Shown here one piece after another: positions 37,002-51,042 of a stretch of 53,618 bases of DNA (its first letter is position 1; each line of letters begins with the position of its first letter). The DNA lies in NCBI GenBank assembly GCA_003956705.1, contig QZCP01000273.1:1-53618 (forward strand), given 5' to 3'. Origin of the DNA: Brevipalpus yothersi (taxonomy: Eukaryota; Arthropoda; Arachnida; Trombidiformes; Tenuipalpidae). The position numbers were made by a program, and so were the translations under genes. The notes beneath the pieces are model-generated. The model ran no database searches. It had not been told where the DNA came from and saw only the letters and a program-made list of their open reading frames with translations.

Positions 37002-40000
37002 GGTGACAGATTATCAAGCATAATCATGATGAATTACTTTTGAAGCAATTGACTTTCAAGAACTGAATGTTGAAACGGTTAACTAGTATTCAGGTGGTCT
37101 AAGATATACGTGTCCTTGTGAGTGAATTGAATAAATGGTTATGTCAACGTCACTTAAAATATGTGAAGTTCTTGAATCATTCAAGCCTGTGGATCCTCAA
37201 AAATCAGAGAGATCTATTGATAATTAAATTTTCTTCAATTAGAGAGTGATGAAATTAACACTTCCCGGTGAGGATACTTCTGTTGCGAGGAAAGTGATTT
37301 TAATGATAGCGATTGATACCCCTTTGATTAGAATTTTGGTGTCCTGAATAACCTGTGAGAGCTTCAGAAAGTGAATACAATCCCATAGACACCTTTCCGC
37401 AAATGTTAGAATTCTTTCCAAAAAATGATGAATTTTGTTTTCAACTGAACAAGATATTCGCTTGTAATAGAAAAGAGTAGAGTTTAGCTTCGTTCGAGAA
37501 GATGAGATGTCTGAATTCATCTTGAAACAATTTTGATGTGATGATATGAGGATCAAAATGAGTATACTGTCAAGCGTATCAAAAGCATTTATTCAATCTT
37601 TCTTGATTGAGTCAGTTTTTTTCTGCTCACTTCAGGATACATTCATCACTCATAACCACTTATCAATCAAATGTGAATAGCTATTGGAATGATACATGAT
37701 GATTATCGAAAGAAAGAAGTGGCCTTAATCATTGGTGTATTGGAACTATGAAGCCGATATTCGGTTTTTCATTCCATGCAAATCATATGTATCAATAGAT
37801 GGCCATTGTTCAAGTGAAGATGATCTCAAAGGAGAAGAAGAGTATGATGAAAAGAAAAAGTAGAGGGAAAAATCAGGAGAAACAAGTGGATCTATTCATC
37901 ATGCATGATGATGATCACAGACGATTTTTATTCCCAACTTCATAGCAAATACTGCTATGGACATTCCATACTATTTGGAATTGATATTCAGAATTCAAAG
38001 TCAATGTTGAAATAGGGAAAATAGAAGAAGAAAAAAGAACTGACAGATAAAACTTTATGAGAGATCACATTCATTGAGTATGAAGTGAAGATGGAGAGAG
38101 AGAGAGAGTGAATCTTGCTTAGAAGGTAGTCTCGTTTAGTGGCAAGATAAAAAAATATCATCTTAGATGGAGGGTTAAAGTCCCGAATGACAAATTATCG
38201 GGAACATTATTCGTTTCTCTTCTTCTTCTTCTTTCCCTCTCTCTTTCTCTCTCTTTCTCTTTCTACCTCCATCCTCCATACATTTTTTTCTCCTTTCCTC
38301 ATCTTTTTTCAACTTTCTCTCTCTCTCCACCTCTTCCCATTTCCACAAACAAGTATCAGTTCATCAAATTCTACGGATCAACATCTTCTATGGCTCTGTA
38401 GATTGCTTGGAGAGAGAGAGAAAAGAGAAAGAGAAAGATAGAAGATAGTCATCATGAGATTAAATACAAAACGAAAAATTCAGCTTAAGGTAACATTAAT
38501 CATGAAGATCAGCCACCCTGCCGCTCTCTCTCTCTCTCTCTCTACCTTTGATTTGTAATTCGTGATTTTGCAATTTTGTCGATCAATTTCACTTTCACAG
38601 CTTGTTTGATTGCTGGTATCTACCAGAATGGAGATTGACTTTGAACAATCAGCGGGGTTAATTCTGTGGAAAATAGTGGGAGAGAGAGTTAGAAGATAAG
38701 ACAAAAAAATTTTTTCGAGTCATCCATGTGTAAAGTTCCAAAAATTGTTGGATAAAATGTAGTGAATAGTGGTAGCGATCAAGTGAAACATCAGATTAAA
38801 TAGTTTTCATCAAGTTTTTCCAATTAGAAGAACAGATCGAACAAAATATTTTGAATTCTTTCCATCGATAAGATATCGTAAAAGTCAGGGAAGAGAGTCA
38901 AAAAGGCATCAAAGTGGATCATGTTGAAATAACAGTTAAACATCCATACGCACATACAAATAGCCTGATAATAAAAATTCCAACAATCTTTATGATGTAC
39001 CAAGTAAATACGGCCATACACATTCTGTATCTTTAATTGATCATCTTTTTGGATCGTTATCATCATCATCTGGAATGATTTTAATTCATATTCCAGCCTT
39101 TCAACCCTTTTTATCGCATTCACACATTAATTTCATTTTCCTCATCTTTTCATCGTAGGAGTTACTTTTTTTTAATCATCATCCAAAATCACCAATATTT
39201 TTCTAGTTATTATTCTGATTTATTATCACTCATCCAGCCTATTTGGACCTAACCCTCTCGAGCCCATTTTATCCTGGAGCATCTGAAGCATTTTGGATGC
39301 TGGATGCTGGATGTAACATCAAAGCCATCTTCTTCTTCACCCTCTCACTTGTTAGTCTAGTTTTTAGATCTCTTTCTTGTATGATGATTATATTTTTGCA
39401 TATATGAGCTTATATAACTTATAACTTATATATATTGCCTGCCCACCTTTCTTAGGTCATCTTTTTAACTGGCCAAATCTCGATGAAGTCCAGTTTATCT
39501 TTCTCTCTCTCTTTATTATAGCAGCATCCCATTTTCTGCCATATTCATAATGAAATTCTGATCTAAGTCAGCCATAATGGTGATGTTGATAATGATAATT
39601 ATCTATCTCTAAGGCTTGGCTTTCCTTCGCTAGGCTTGGGAATGAATTTACCGGAATGTGTATGTGTGTTAAGATAGTTTACAGTTTAGTTCGTTTTGAT
39701 GATGATTCCGAAAAAACCTTTTTATCTTGTATCAAGTACTCAGGTATAAATTAAAGACTTTCTGATCACTAAAAACACATATTCTTATTTGCTTTCGAAA
39801 CTTAATGCGTGTAGAAAAACAGTACGATTAAGATAGGCAATACCCATACGGAACAGATGGTACCAATTGCTGTTGTGGATCTAATAAAAAAATTTTCGGA
39901 ACTGAAGGTAAAAATTCGGCTAAACTGGTGGGTTAGTCAACTTGATCTTGACCATCAAATGCCGATCACCATATTCATCCAGAATATATTTTTCAAATTC

Positions 40001-40334
40001 GAAAAGCTCCAAGGTACAGCTACACACACACACACACACATTTACAGGCTATCCTAACTGTACTTGACCTTCTTTGTTTCTCTCCTCTTGTTGTGATACT
40101 GTTCGTTGCCCTGAGGTCAGAGTTCGCCTTCTTCATCTTCTTGTTCTTATTTCTCTCTCTCCCGAATTTTTTTTCTCTTTTTGAAATCAAAACACGCCGA
40201 TCTATCATCTTCTCCCGCTTTCAGCACATTTCATTAGGAAATCTTTTTTTTTGCTTTCTTCCTCACATGTATATCGTTTTTCGCAATTTCCCGCATCTTT
40301 GCTCACCTATGGTGAAGAGGGAAGAGAGAGAGAA

Positions 40335-40338
<4 letters not shown>

Positions 40339-40380
<42 letters not shown>
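40339..40380. repeat. (GA)n microsatellite
   Basis: Perfect run of about 21 units. Confidence 0.96.
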
Positions 40381-40382
<2 letters not shown>

Positions 40383-41760
40383 AAGAATCGATCATCATAA
40401 AACTTGAGAGTAATCACAGACATATTCGCTTCTCTCCTCCTTTTAAGCCTGGAATCTTTCTCTATGCAAGCCTCAAGGAATTGGCCCAAGTCGCTGTACT
40501 AAATCCATGGAACTGAAGCTTCTACTCAGGTATCTTGAGCCCGCTTCTCGTTTCTCTCTCTCTTTCTCTCTATCATAAAATTAGCCATGAACCGCTTGCC
40601 GCATTCTGTTTAACATGTGATGCTAAAATCATTCAAATGGAAAAGTAAAAGAGTATGTAATCAATGTGACCACAAATTCGATGTAATTTTTACTCTCCTA
40701 AGCTAAAAGCTTACAGAGAGAGGTAAAAGGGCAACAAGAAGCAGAAAAACTTTGAGCAAAATGTTCAAGGAATTAGTTTGAGAAAGCTATAAAATTCAAC
40801 AACAGGGGCATAAAAGAAAATTCAGATAATTCCTAACATCAAAAGAGAGGCAGAGAGGCTTTTTTTTCGTCGGAAGAAGAAGAAAAAGTAAGACAGACAC
40901 ACCAGATAGAAATCTTCTTCTCTTCAGACCAATCTGAATTTGTGATCTTGTTTCGCGTGTTTATCATCATTTGGCTAGAAATTAAACGTCTTAGATGGAC
41001 ATGTAAAACTTGTTTCTATTCTCACTAATTTAATGATAAATTTTCTTCCCTTTTTGCCACCGAATTGGGTCTACTGTTGTGAAGAGTGTAGAGTGTACAA
41101 GACACTCTTTTCTCAAAAGTAGACTCATTCTTTTTTGGACAACATTACATCTTTTCACTTGCGGTGTAAACACTTTGGACCATTTTTTGGGGATCTTAAA
41201 TTGATGAGAAAGTCTGTTCTCATTTGGGACAGCTTGTCCATCATTCTGGACAAGGGTTGAGAACATTTGTGTGTTAATTCTCAATTCATCGGCAGCCCTC
41301 TTAACTGGTCCTTTCTATCTCTCTCTTTCCCCATGATGATGAACATCCACACGAGTCTGCACACATACACAAATCAACAATGGTGACGTAACATTGGTTC
41401 CCAAAATTATCTGTCCAAATTGTTTCCATCCCTTTGGAACCCATTCATTTGAGTAACAGCAGTCTATGATTGCCCATTTCAATGTCATCCAGTCAGTTTG
41501 ATATGATCAATGTGTGAGAATAAATTAAATCGAATGGGAGGAAAAGGAGGAGGAGAAGATGTGTGTTTTGAGAGGAAAAAGATACTTACACACCTCAACG
41601 TTATGATAATAATCAAAATCCAGACGATAAACAGCGGTCGATAATCTCTCTCTCTTTTTCTCTTAAATAAAAAGTCAAAGTGTTAGCAAGCACGGAATGG
41701 CCATGGTGAGGAGCCAAGTCCATTTTTTTTCATCCATGGATACATGCATGGAATGACCGC

Positions 41761-41763
<3 letters not shown>

Positions 41764-41803
<40 letters not shown>
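41764..41803. repeat. (CT)n microsatellite
   Basis: Perfect run of about 20 units. Confidence 0.96.
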
Positions 41804-41807
<4 letters not shown>

Positions 41808-42661
41808 GTTTGTGTGACTATTTTTTCATTCTCCTAGGTAACATGTATATACACTTCACGGTTGAAGAAAAACACAGTCCAATGGTCAAACGATCCAAAG
41901 TCCTTGTGGCCATGGGAAATGTTGAGGCCACTTTTTGCTCCACTAGCCAGCGGGAAGCCTAAGAAAAAGTAGACCATAGAATGCCTTTCGCTCACAATCT
42001 GTCTTCTTTTTACTCACTTTTCTCTCCCTCTTGGCTCCTTAGCACTCACTCACCTATGACTTTTGGCCTCAAACTTTGGCCCCCAAATTTTCTCCCTCTC
42101 TCTCTCTTGTGTACCAAATATTCTTGCCACCGAAGGCACGATAAATATTTCATGGGAATTTGTCTATGAGTGTGTACCTCTCTTCTCTATTTTGAGGTCA
42201 CTAGTTGAACTTTGGTCTCTCACTTCTTCCCTCTTCTCTACTCGTTCTCGAAGCATGACCAAAATTTCGAGAGTTTCCTCGTGAAAATTCATGAATCATT
42301 GAGGCTATGTGTTGGCCCATAAACTAAACAGTGTGTTAACTGTTCATCTGGAATTGAATAGATTTTTTTCTATTGCTCTGTTTTGGCCTCAACATTTATC
42401 TTTGACGGTAAAAATTTTACACAAATGAGTTGCTGTATTTTCGATTTTGAGTGTTCTGTGGAAATGTTTTTCTCCAAGTTCACAAGAAGAAAAGAGGATT
42501 TTTATGCTAATTCTTATGCCTATGTTTCATGTATGATCGCTTTGCCAGTTTGATGATGCATTTGAGGCTCCAAAATTACATGGAAAAATGATTAAATCAT
42601 GCATTCAAAAGTAGCCAGAGGATCTGTAAAATTTTTTCACTACTCAAATGAGAAAATGAAT

Positions 42662-42704
<43 letters not shown>

Positions 42705-45700
42705 TTAAAGATGGTGATTAAAGAGAAAATCTTTTGACTGATGCTGGGCTTCTCGATGAGATGCTAAAAGCTTTCGATGTTCCCAGAAAAAACAAGAAGC
42801 TTACCTGAATATATTCCATCATCTTTCCATACTTTCTTCTCTCTCTTTCTCTCTCTCTCATACATACATTTTCTTCCAGGTTCATTGAACAGCCGATAAT
42901 TTACATGTGACATCGTCCGCTACCGGGTTGTGTAGGGATGTACGTTTTCTTTCCTATTACTATCCACCTTAAAAATCGATGATCAATCTAAGCATGGCCC
43001 AGCATCCGAACAGGGGATCATGCTTTTGACCACATCTCAGTAGTAGGGAAACACACATAGCCGAAAAAGTTTAATGTTCCTCATCTTATTTGGCTCCTTT
43101 TATTGGCATCCATGAATATCTTTATCCTATTTATTGCCATGAAACGTCAATAAAAGATTTCCCTTTTTCAACACAAACTTGAATATACCTCTCTCATTGA
43201 ACAAGTATCCAACATACATACATACATACATATTCCAATCACACTGTATGAACACATACATGATATGTATATATAAATCTATCTTATTCAATGTGAATCT
43301 GTTTTCTTTTGGTCAGCTTTCCGAGTATAGCGGTAAAAGTAAAGCTCATGACACTAATGAAAACCATCATTACTATTATATATACATGGGTATCTGAGCA
43401 CGGGAAAAAAGGGGGTTTCATGATTTATTCATAAAAAAAGAAAAAAAACGGTATAAAAGATTCGATTGATTCATCCACCTACTCGTATCATCATCATGAT
43501 ATTATATTTATATGAATTCAATTTGAAATAAGTTTTGTGGTCATGAGAAGTGTAAATATTAAGATGTAAAAACATGGCCATCATATAACTGCATGAAAAG
43601 CAAAATTTTTCAATCACATTTTGAAATGTTCCTCTTTTTCTCTCTTTTTTTGGAGTTTAGCAAAAAGAATTTTAAATTTTTTGACTTTAATATTCCGTTA
43701 AGTGTATGTTTATCAACACAAGCCCATAAAATTGGGCTTGAAGGGACTATTCAAAATTTCAAGTATGCTATATTATTATTCAGAATTTCGATATTCTTTC
43801 TTTATTCCCCTCTATTGGGCTAGCTTGTTGGTGGGAATAGAAGCTGAAAATTTTCAGAGAAGAAACTATTAGAACTTTAAGAACTTTTATTCTTCAGAAA
43901 CTTTTTGAACTTTTGTCATGGTATTTATCCATCCTCTTCATTCTACACAGATCAATTCTTTTTTCTCTATCTAACGAAATTCTGGTCGCATTCCAAACTA
44001 GATGAATTGTTTATAATTTTTACATTGTATATCAATTAAATAGGAAGAAAAAAATGATTCAAAATTTATGGAATCATAATTTTGAATGGCTAATTTGAAG
44101 CAATGAGAAGAAGATGGAGAGAAGATTTTCTCTCTTTCCACATGTAGTGGTAAATAAAACTGGAATAACGGAATTTGATCTCGTTCTGATAGCCTGTATT
44201 AGTTGTTTGAATAGAGGATAATTTTTCTCTCTCAAATAATAATAACAATTGCGTGCTCAAATGGTAGTTGATGATATATAGAAGGGTTACATTGCATATT
44301 ATATTTTCTCATGCAAAAAACAATCATTTGCATCGATCAGTTGGAGTAATCATGAGTGAGGAACGCATCATGAAAGTACTGTTATGTAGAGGTAAAAGTT
44401 ATGTGTGAGATAAAGAGAGAGAGAGAAAGAGAGAGAGAGAGAAGAAAAATCCCTTTGGTCACTGTTTACCTCTTGATACAGAGTATAATAATGATCGGAC
44501 TGGACACCGCTGCGATTATTTGGGATCAAAATCAGGTTAGACATGATCAAATTAGAGTGGGCCTTCCATTATCATGCGAAATTTTTTTGGCAACGTATTA
44601 CAGGTAACAACGAAACACATACACTGAACTTACGCACACACATACATACTCTATTCTCTTTTACCTTAACAATCAAGGAAGTCACGGTCTCCATTATTAT
44701 CATTATCTTTTTTGTATTCATCTTTCTTTCTCTCTCTCTCTCTCCATCTTCATCTCTCCATCATCACCATATACACATATGCACAGTTTAACTGATAGAA
44801 TCAGCATCCTTGGCATTCCTCATCCGCATCACTCATATTTTGACCACCAATATACAACACTCACAGTTCATCAATTGACATTAAAGTTTTAGTGGGCACA
44901 ATAGTGTAACATTGTTCTAATTCTATTTCAACAATCATAATCATCATAATCATCATCATCATTCAAAATCCCCTGATGTCCAGTGTTAATGGACTACTGA
45001 CCAAACACACACATACACATCACCAAATGTGATTGATGATGCTCATGTATTCACATTCTTCGTGATGATCTCTTGCTGTGCATTTTTGAGATGTATACAT
45101 TCGCTTTTGCATAATTTTAAATCGAGCATATCAAACAAAACGTAATGTTGGCATAGATTTACTTGGAACGCTGTTGTCGTTGGGAATGTTCAATGTGGCA
45201 AAAAAAATTGCGAAATTTGAACTGTCCAGATCAGAAGATTTGGAATTGTAAATGCTGATTATGATTTGATTGATCAAATTGATCCATAAAGATCAGATGC
45301 AAATCCTGAGAGTAGCATCATTTGACATGGACACTGATGTGTCCATTGGATCTGAAAATTTTTCGGATTTTGAGGATGATTCCTTCAAAATTGCAGCATC
45401 TGTCAGTGATTGATCAGTCTGGGAGGCTTTAATCTGGATTTGCTCGATTTTTTCGATAACCATGATGAAGGGTTAATAATGGACCATTTTATGGGCTCTT
45501 ACGGATGAGAACTTGGATGAAGGTTTTCTTATGCTTAATGTTGAAAGTTGGAAGTTTCGACAATACAAAAGCCGCTCATCATTGTTCTGATATTTTCAGA
45601 ATCTCATCCGAAAAACTTTTCACCATCAATGTTGACCGATATATTTATAAAAATATATTCTCTCCGATAAGATGGCTTGAACGTATGTGATTGAGCACCT

Positions 45701-47784
45701 TATGTGTGAGGGAAAGTTTTGATCTGTCACTGATCATGTAATCTTTTCACCTCTCCCAATTCAAGTACCCTTTTTCTCGAATTGAAGATCAAGAAATCAG
45801 GTCTTTGATCTGATTCTTTTACCTGGCCATAGTTCTGGCCATGAATTGATCAATATTATATGGTGTGTATGTACGTACCTGTTCAGCATTCAAGATCGGG
45901 CAAGTATATAATGATGATGGGTCTAATTACAGTAAAGAGAGAGAAAGATAAGCCAATCATGTGGAAAAATAAGATGATGAATGAATGATGTCATATCGTG
46001 TATAAGTGAAACATGAGCTACTTGATGCTTGCGTTCAGCACGCTTTGGATATGCATCTTGTATCGAAGAAAACACGCGAGAATAAATTAATTTTGAACGA
46101 GCAAAATTTTTAACATTCATTTCGGAAGCAAATTCGAACGAAACACATTCACCACTGTATCATGAAATATTGAATACATGCAAATTCTATTATCAATGGC
46201 TTTGTGTTTGCGTTCTGGAAATTCTAGAGATATAGGATGTCTGGATCTGGAAAAAGAATCACTATGAACGCACACAATACTTGTATTTGCATGATGATGA
46301 TCTGAAAAATTTTCAGACTCTATCTGGAAGATATTTCAAACTTCCCCACACTAATCGGCGTGTGTGTAGTGTGTTCTAAGCTAATTTTATTAGATCACAG
46401 CTAGATAGCTATGAAGCATTGGAGAGATTGGAATTCCATGAATTTGAATAGAATGTGTTTGTGCGTAGTAGTAGACAAACGTTACTGATTGTCACAATCA
46501 GAAATTAGGGTGCTTGTTTCATGGTGAGTTGAATGATCGTCTATCACTTGCCAGGGCTATTGTACTGATCAAATACTGATCAAATTTTCCACCAAAAATT
46601 GATCAGCACCTCAAGTATCGATCGATTCGATTGTTATTGTGAGTGTTTGTGGATAGATTCTTCTTTCTCTTTCTCTCAGATGCTACTTTTTTTGTTGCAT
46701 TCACTTTTACAATCGATTCAGACCATTGGATTCACAGTATGCTCATTCAATTTGATTTCGGTTTGCTTAATCAGTCATTTGACACATTGATAATGCTGAC
46801 AAGTTGGATGAAAATATACATGATTTCTATTTATTGACTTTCGAGACCTACCCTGAAGGTGAGATGATGGAGAAAGCCCTTCATCATTCCAAAACTATCG
46901 GGATCATTTTGAGATGGCAATATGTAATTGATAAGCATCAATAAAATCATCAATCGATTGATTTTAACATGCCTCTAGAAGGGAATGTTTTGTATAAAGT
47001 TTCAAAAGATTGAAAGAGAGGATGAGAAGAGAGAGAACAATAATTCTTGAAAATCATCTGAACAAAAGAATTCATCAACAATAGAGAGGGTGGAAATTGA
47101 ATTTTTGGTCAAGATTCTTGAAGTTCATTGCAACATTTTTTTCTATTATTTTCGTTGAAATAGACTCAATTCAAGAAAAGATTCTCTTTTTTCGTTTCTC
47201 TTTCTCTTTGTTCTGGTTGACGATAAACTTGACATTCATTAAGCTTTATGTTTGTGTGTGTCTCTAACTGATGAATTGGATGAACTTGCATTCTTATTGA
47301 ACATATTTGATGGACATGTCTTACTTCATCAGAGCAAATTAGACAGTATGAGTGGAAAAGAGAGAGAGAAGGGGGGGGGGAGAAAATGTTCATCAAAATG
47401 TATATCTGTGCAGGTTGGGTTAAATAGGGCCCCGCGTTAGCCAAAGTACCGTTATTTTGTAACCACTCTTTGGACATTAGAAGCCTCTCTCTCTCATAAT
47501 TTCACCATCTAACCAGACTCACTTATCATACATCGTCTATTGTCGAGTAAATTATTATTATTATATACATGCTAATCATAATGATAATAAGTACTCTACT
47601 TCTATTCCCTTCAACGAACTTATACCAGTCTTTTAGTCCAGTCGTTAATTTTAAATTCTGTCAACGATGCAGGATGATTCTTTTTTCACCTGAAACAAGT
47701 GAATTCACTTTGTTATCATGATGAAAATTAATCTGGTTGAGAGGAAGAGTCAAAATGAATTTGGATCTCTTGCATGGATCACCA

Positions 47785-47788
<4 letters not shown>

Positions 47789-47856
<68 letters not shown>
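47789..47856. repeat. (TC)n microsatellite
   Basis: Perfect run of about 34 units; a shorter CT run follows at 48020-48045. Confidence 0.97.
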
Positions 47857-47859
<3 letters not shown>

Positions 47860-48903
47860 AACAGCTTTCAGATCAAATTCTAGGCCAAACTCAGCGTCTA
47901 TTCAAGCCCACAAAGCATCCAGATAGCCAGAAAACATTATATATACTCAGAATACACACCCAAACTCCTCTCTCACATCATCTTTCTCTATCATCCTCAT
48001 CTTCTTCTGTTCTATTCTGCTCTCTCTCTCTCTCTCTCTCTCTCTTGATGATGCGTTCAAAATTGTTATCATTATTCATCACTTTCCGATGCAATTGCGA
48101 AAAATGATTTTCATTGTTTCAACATTCCCATTTGCCCCTTTTCTCACTTGTGATCTCCGCCCTGACCCAGGTAATAATAATAACAACGAGCTTTTTAATC
48201 AGTCAATTTTGTCGCCTCACATAAAAATCCCATGCATTGCGACATTCCTTATTATGAATAGCGTTGTGTAGATAGATAGAAACAAAGAGGAGGTCAAGAG
48301 ATGGAAGAAAGGAACGCACAAAAATTCCACAATAAACTAACCTAATAATTATATATCTTTCTCTCTTTCATACACACACACACACACATCGTATATCAAA
48401 AAATGAACAAAGTATTACTATTTAATAAGCTCTGACCACATTTACATTCATTCACATTGTATTGCATCACGTCTCCTCTTGATCAAGTGACCATTCTAAT
48501 TTTTTCAATTCAATAATGAGCAAATGTTGTTTGAAAAGTGTTTATTATGACTTCCGGATATTTTTCCCGGCCAGAAAGAACTATTCAAATTGACCAGCAT
48601 CCGAGTATCATCATGAGCATAAATCATGAATAGATGATCATTTGCATATACATGTATTTGTATCGAAAGTGTCACACTACTTGATCGTAGATATTGATGA
48701 TTCTGATAATTTTTGAAATTGGTTGGATCGAGAGGAAGAGAAAATTAGCTCTCAACATTGTAGATCAACTAAGATTTGACGTAATCAATGTAAAAGTAGA
48801 AGAAAAGGCCTCACTCCAATTGCTCTTACTCTGAGCTAGTCAAATCACGATAAGGGAAACATATAAGGCTAACATGAATATTCTAATCGAAATTAAATCC
48901 TTT

Positions 48904-48906
<3 letters not shown>

Positions 48907-48959
<53 letters not shown>
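48907..48959. repeat. (TC)n microsatellite
   Basis: Perfect run of about 26 units. Confidence 0.97.
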
Positions 48960-48963
<4 letters not shown>

Positions 48964-49552
48964 ATGAGGTAAAAGAAGGCCCAACATTTGATAATGATAG
49001 CATGCTGAAGGGTGATATCAATTCTTACAATTTACATTCGTGTTCGGACCAATAGTTGAGGTACACACATGTATGTACCATGTCTCATGGGTTTCCTGGC
49101 TTTCAGAATATTTTTATATATCATCACCATTATACATTGACCAGTTCCGTGATTCATAATCAAATAGATTTCGGGTCAATATGAGGCCTGATCTGCAGCC
49201 CGATATTGTTCACCGTTGAATAATACACGTATGTGTATATCTTGGCTCTTGATGAACTGAATTTTAGTTGAATTGAAACTGAATTCAACATAGCATGATT
49301 TACGTGAGCGTGTGTGTATCGTTTCTTGGAATATGTTCAAAATATTCATGCAATTACATTCCATGAACGGAGGCTACTACTACTTTGCTTGGACTGTTAG
49401 AATTTTGATTCCAGGGCGTAGTATTTTATTTCCCAAAAGAGTAAGAGATGGAGAGAGGGAATCATCTTCTCTAAATTGCATTCTTTTTTCTCAATCAAAT
49501 CTTGGCCTCTCCTAATTTTTCTCATTAATGGAAAGTGAGCATCTTGTAATGT

Positions 49553-49921
49553 TCACTCAGAGGAACTTATATTTTTCCTACTGACCAAAAATAAGTTTGT
49601 TTTTAGATAATTGACCAATAAAAAATGTAGACCAACAATTGTCATTAGTGTTTGATGTGTATCAGATTTTTCAAAAACTGAATTTATGCTGGCAATTGTG
49701 CCACTTTTCCCCTCTGAAAATTTAATATCTATACTGAATTTTAGTTCAATTTTCTGAAACACCAGAAAAAGAGAGAAAAATTCATTTGATCATTATGAGA
49801 TGGGAATTTTTTCAGCCTCTAGCATGTTTTCTCTCTCACTCTATCTGACTTGATCACCGTTATTACCTTAATCACTTTTGAGGGTTCATCTGATTCACCT
49901 TCCGGCACCAACTTCAATTGC
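49553..49921 (-). CDS. Possible last two coding exons of an unrecognised gene
   Basis: Minus exon 49921-49867 (acceptor TTTGTTAG|G, donor AAG|GTAATA) reads QLKLVPEGESDEPSKVIK after one split base. It joins in phase to 49753-49553 (acceptor GTGTTTCAG|AAA), which reads KIELKFSIDIKFSEGKSG and continues for 66 residues to TGA, including a hydrophobic stretch near LMTIVGLHFLLVNYL. Acidic and charged composition with well-placed splice sites suggests coding. No family is recognised and the upstream exons are not certain. It may be a pseudogene or chance. Confidence 0.35.
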
Positions 49922-50537
49922 CTAACAAAGCAAATAAGTTGTTGTGTTATGAGATATAAACATGATGACTGTCAGTGTAGGCACGATTTTTAGCAGAAAA
50001 AAGTAAGATTATCTCATACAAATCAAACATTTTTTTTCGCATCAAAAACTGATTTTATCATCATTGAGATGAGTGAAAGGTGAAGAATCATAACTGTAAA
50101 GGAAATAAAGAACATCAGATCTGAAATGATAATGAATTTTGTTATCCATCAGTGCATACCAACACCTCATATTAGAAAGAATTTTCACTTGAAATTGATC
50201 AGCAGATATCCATGCTTCAATCTGTTTTTGAAATATTTCAAGCATTTTCCAGCAATTCAAACACATCACGGGGGAAGGAAAGGATTCTGAATTCCCCCAT
50301 CAATTCTCGGAATTGTTGAAAATATTCGATCGATCTGGACAAATATTCAACTGAAAATCGAGAGTAATTTTTTGTATATCGAGCTTTTCATCTGATTCAT
50401 TTTCTCAGAATAATTTTCACAAATTTATGAACGATAATATGCAGTTAAACATGGAAGATAATCATCAATTCATTAGGTAAAATCATGAATCATTTAATTC
50501 AAGCAAGATTGCAAAAAACTTCTCAAATATCGAGGTA

Positions 50538-51042
50538 TTATTTATTGCATTTACATTGAGTACCCTTTTTCTTGCTACCAGGAATATCCTTGCCATCTTT
50601 ACGCACACACCAGCATGTGTCTGTGGAAGGATCTATTTGCAATGGTATAAACTCTCCATACCTTCCACATTGTGGAATATAAATTAATTCTTCTGTTTTG
50701 AAGACTTTCCTCATTAATCTGAATCGGGCTTTCATACAAGTACAATCTTTTACTTTTGGTGCTGGATTGACTATGATCTCGCCATCTGATGCACAGCCAT
50801 GAACATAATCTATGATCAAGATGTGGAAAAAAATTCAAATTTTGACTAAATTTATAATTGAGTGGTTTGAAATTCTGGAAATTATTATTGTCCAGGGTGA
50901 ATTGTGATGAACTGCAGCTGAATGGGATACAGTTTTTCAATGCCTCCAAAATGAGTCCAGAAGTAAACTTACCAGCTATGAGAAAATTGATTTCTGTTAA
51001 AATTATCAGGATCAGGAATGGTAAAAAATACTGTTTGCTCAT
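50538..51042 (-). CDS. Small secreted thyroglobulin type-1 domain protein, 113 aa, two exons
   Basis: Exon 1 (51042-50973) encodes the signal peptide MSKQYFLPFLILIILTEINF plus LIA, donor CTG|GTAAGT. Exon 2 (50809-50538) follows after acceptor TGATCATAG, in phase, with a split Asp codon. The mature part has eight cysteines. Its second half fits a thyroglobulin type-1 domain: PQCGRYGEFIPLQ then CWCV, then G-x-x-I-P-G-S and a final CKC. Known of the family: such single-domain proteins occur in arachnid tissues and secretions, and related thyropins inhibit cysteine proteases. Whether this one inhibits anything cannot be read from sequence. An in-frame TAA lies just upstream of the ATG. TATTTATT just past the stop may hold a poly(A) signal on the minus strand. 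Confidence 0.8.

Larger units (their letters stand above)
36999..49552. other. Gene-poor intergenic region
   Basis: About 12.5 kb in which I recognise no gene. It contains CT/GA microsatellites (listed separately), GAT/ATC-rich simple sequence, CA runs and AT-rich tracts. Small open frames such as plus 39857-40057 lack domain signatures and splice partners. Confidence 0.45.

Noticed and set aside
36242..37027. Open frames of ~250 residues across the second gap
   Set aside because: Same cause: pure GA repeat and undetermined bases.
39857..40057. Plus open frame starting MVPIAVVDLIKKF
   Set aside because: Runs into a CA repeat (Thr-His) and has no splice or domain support.
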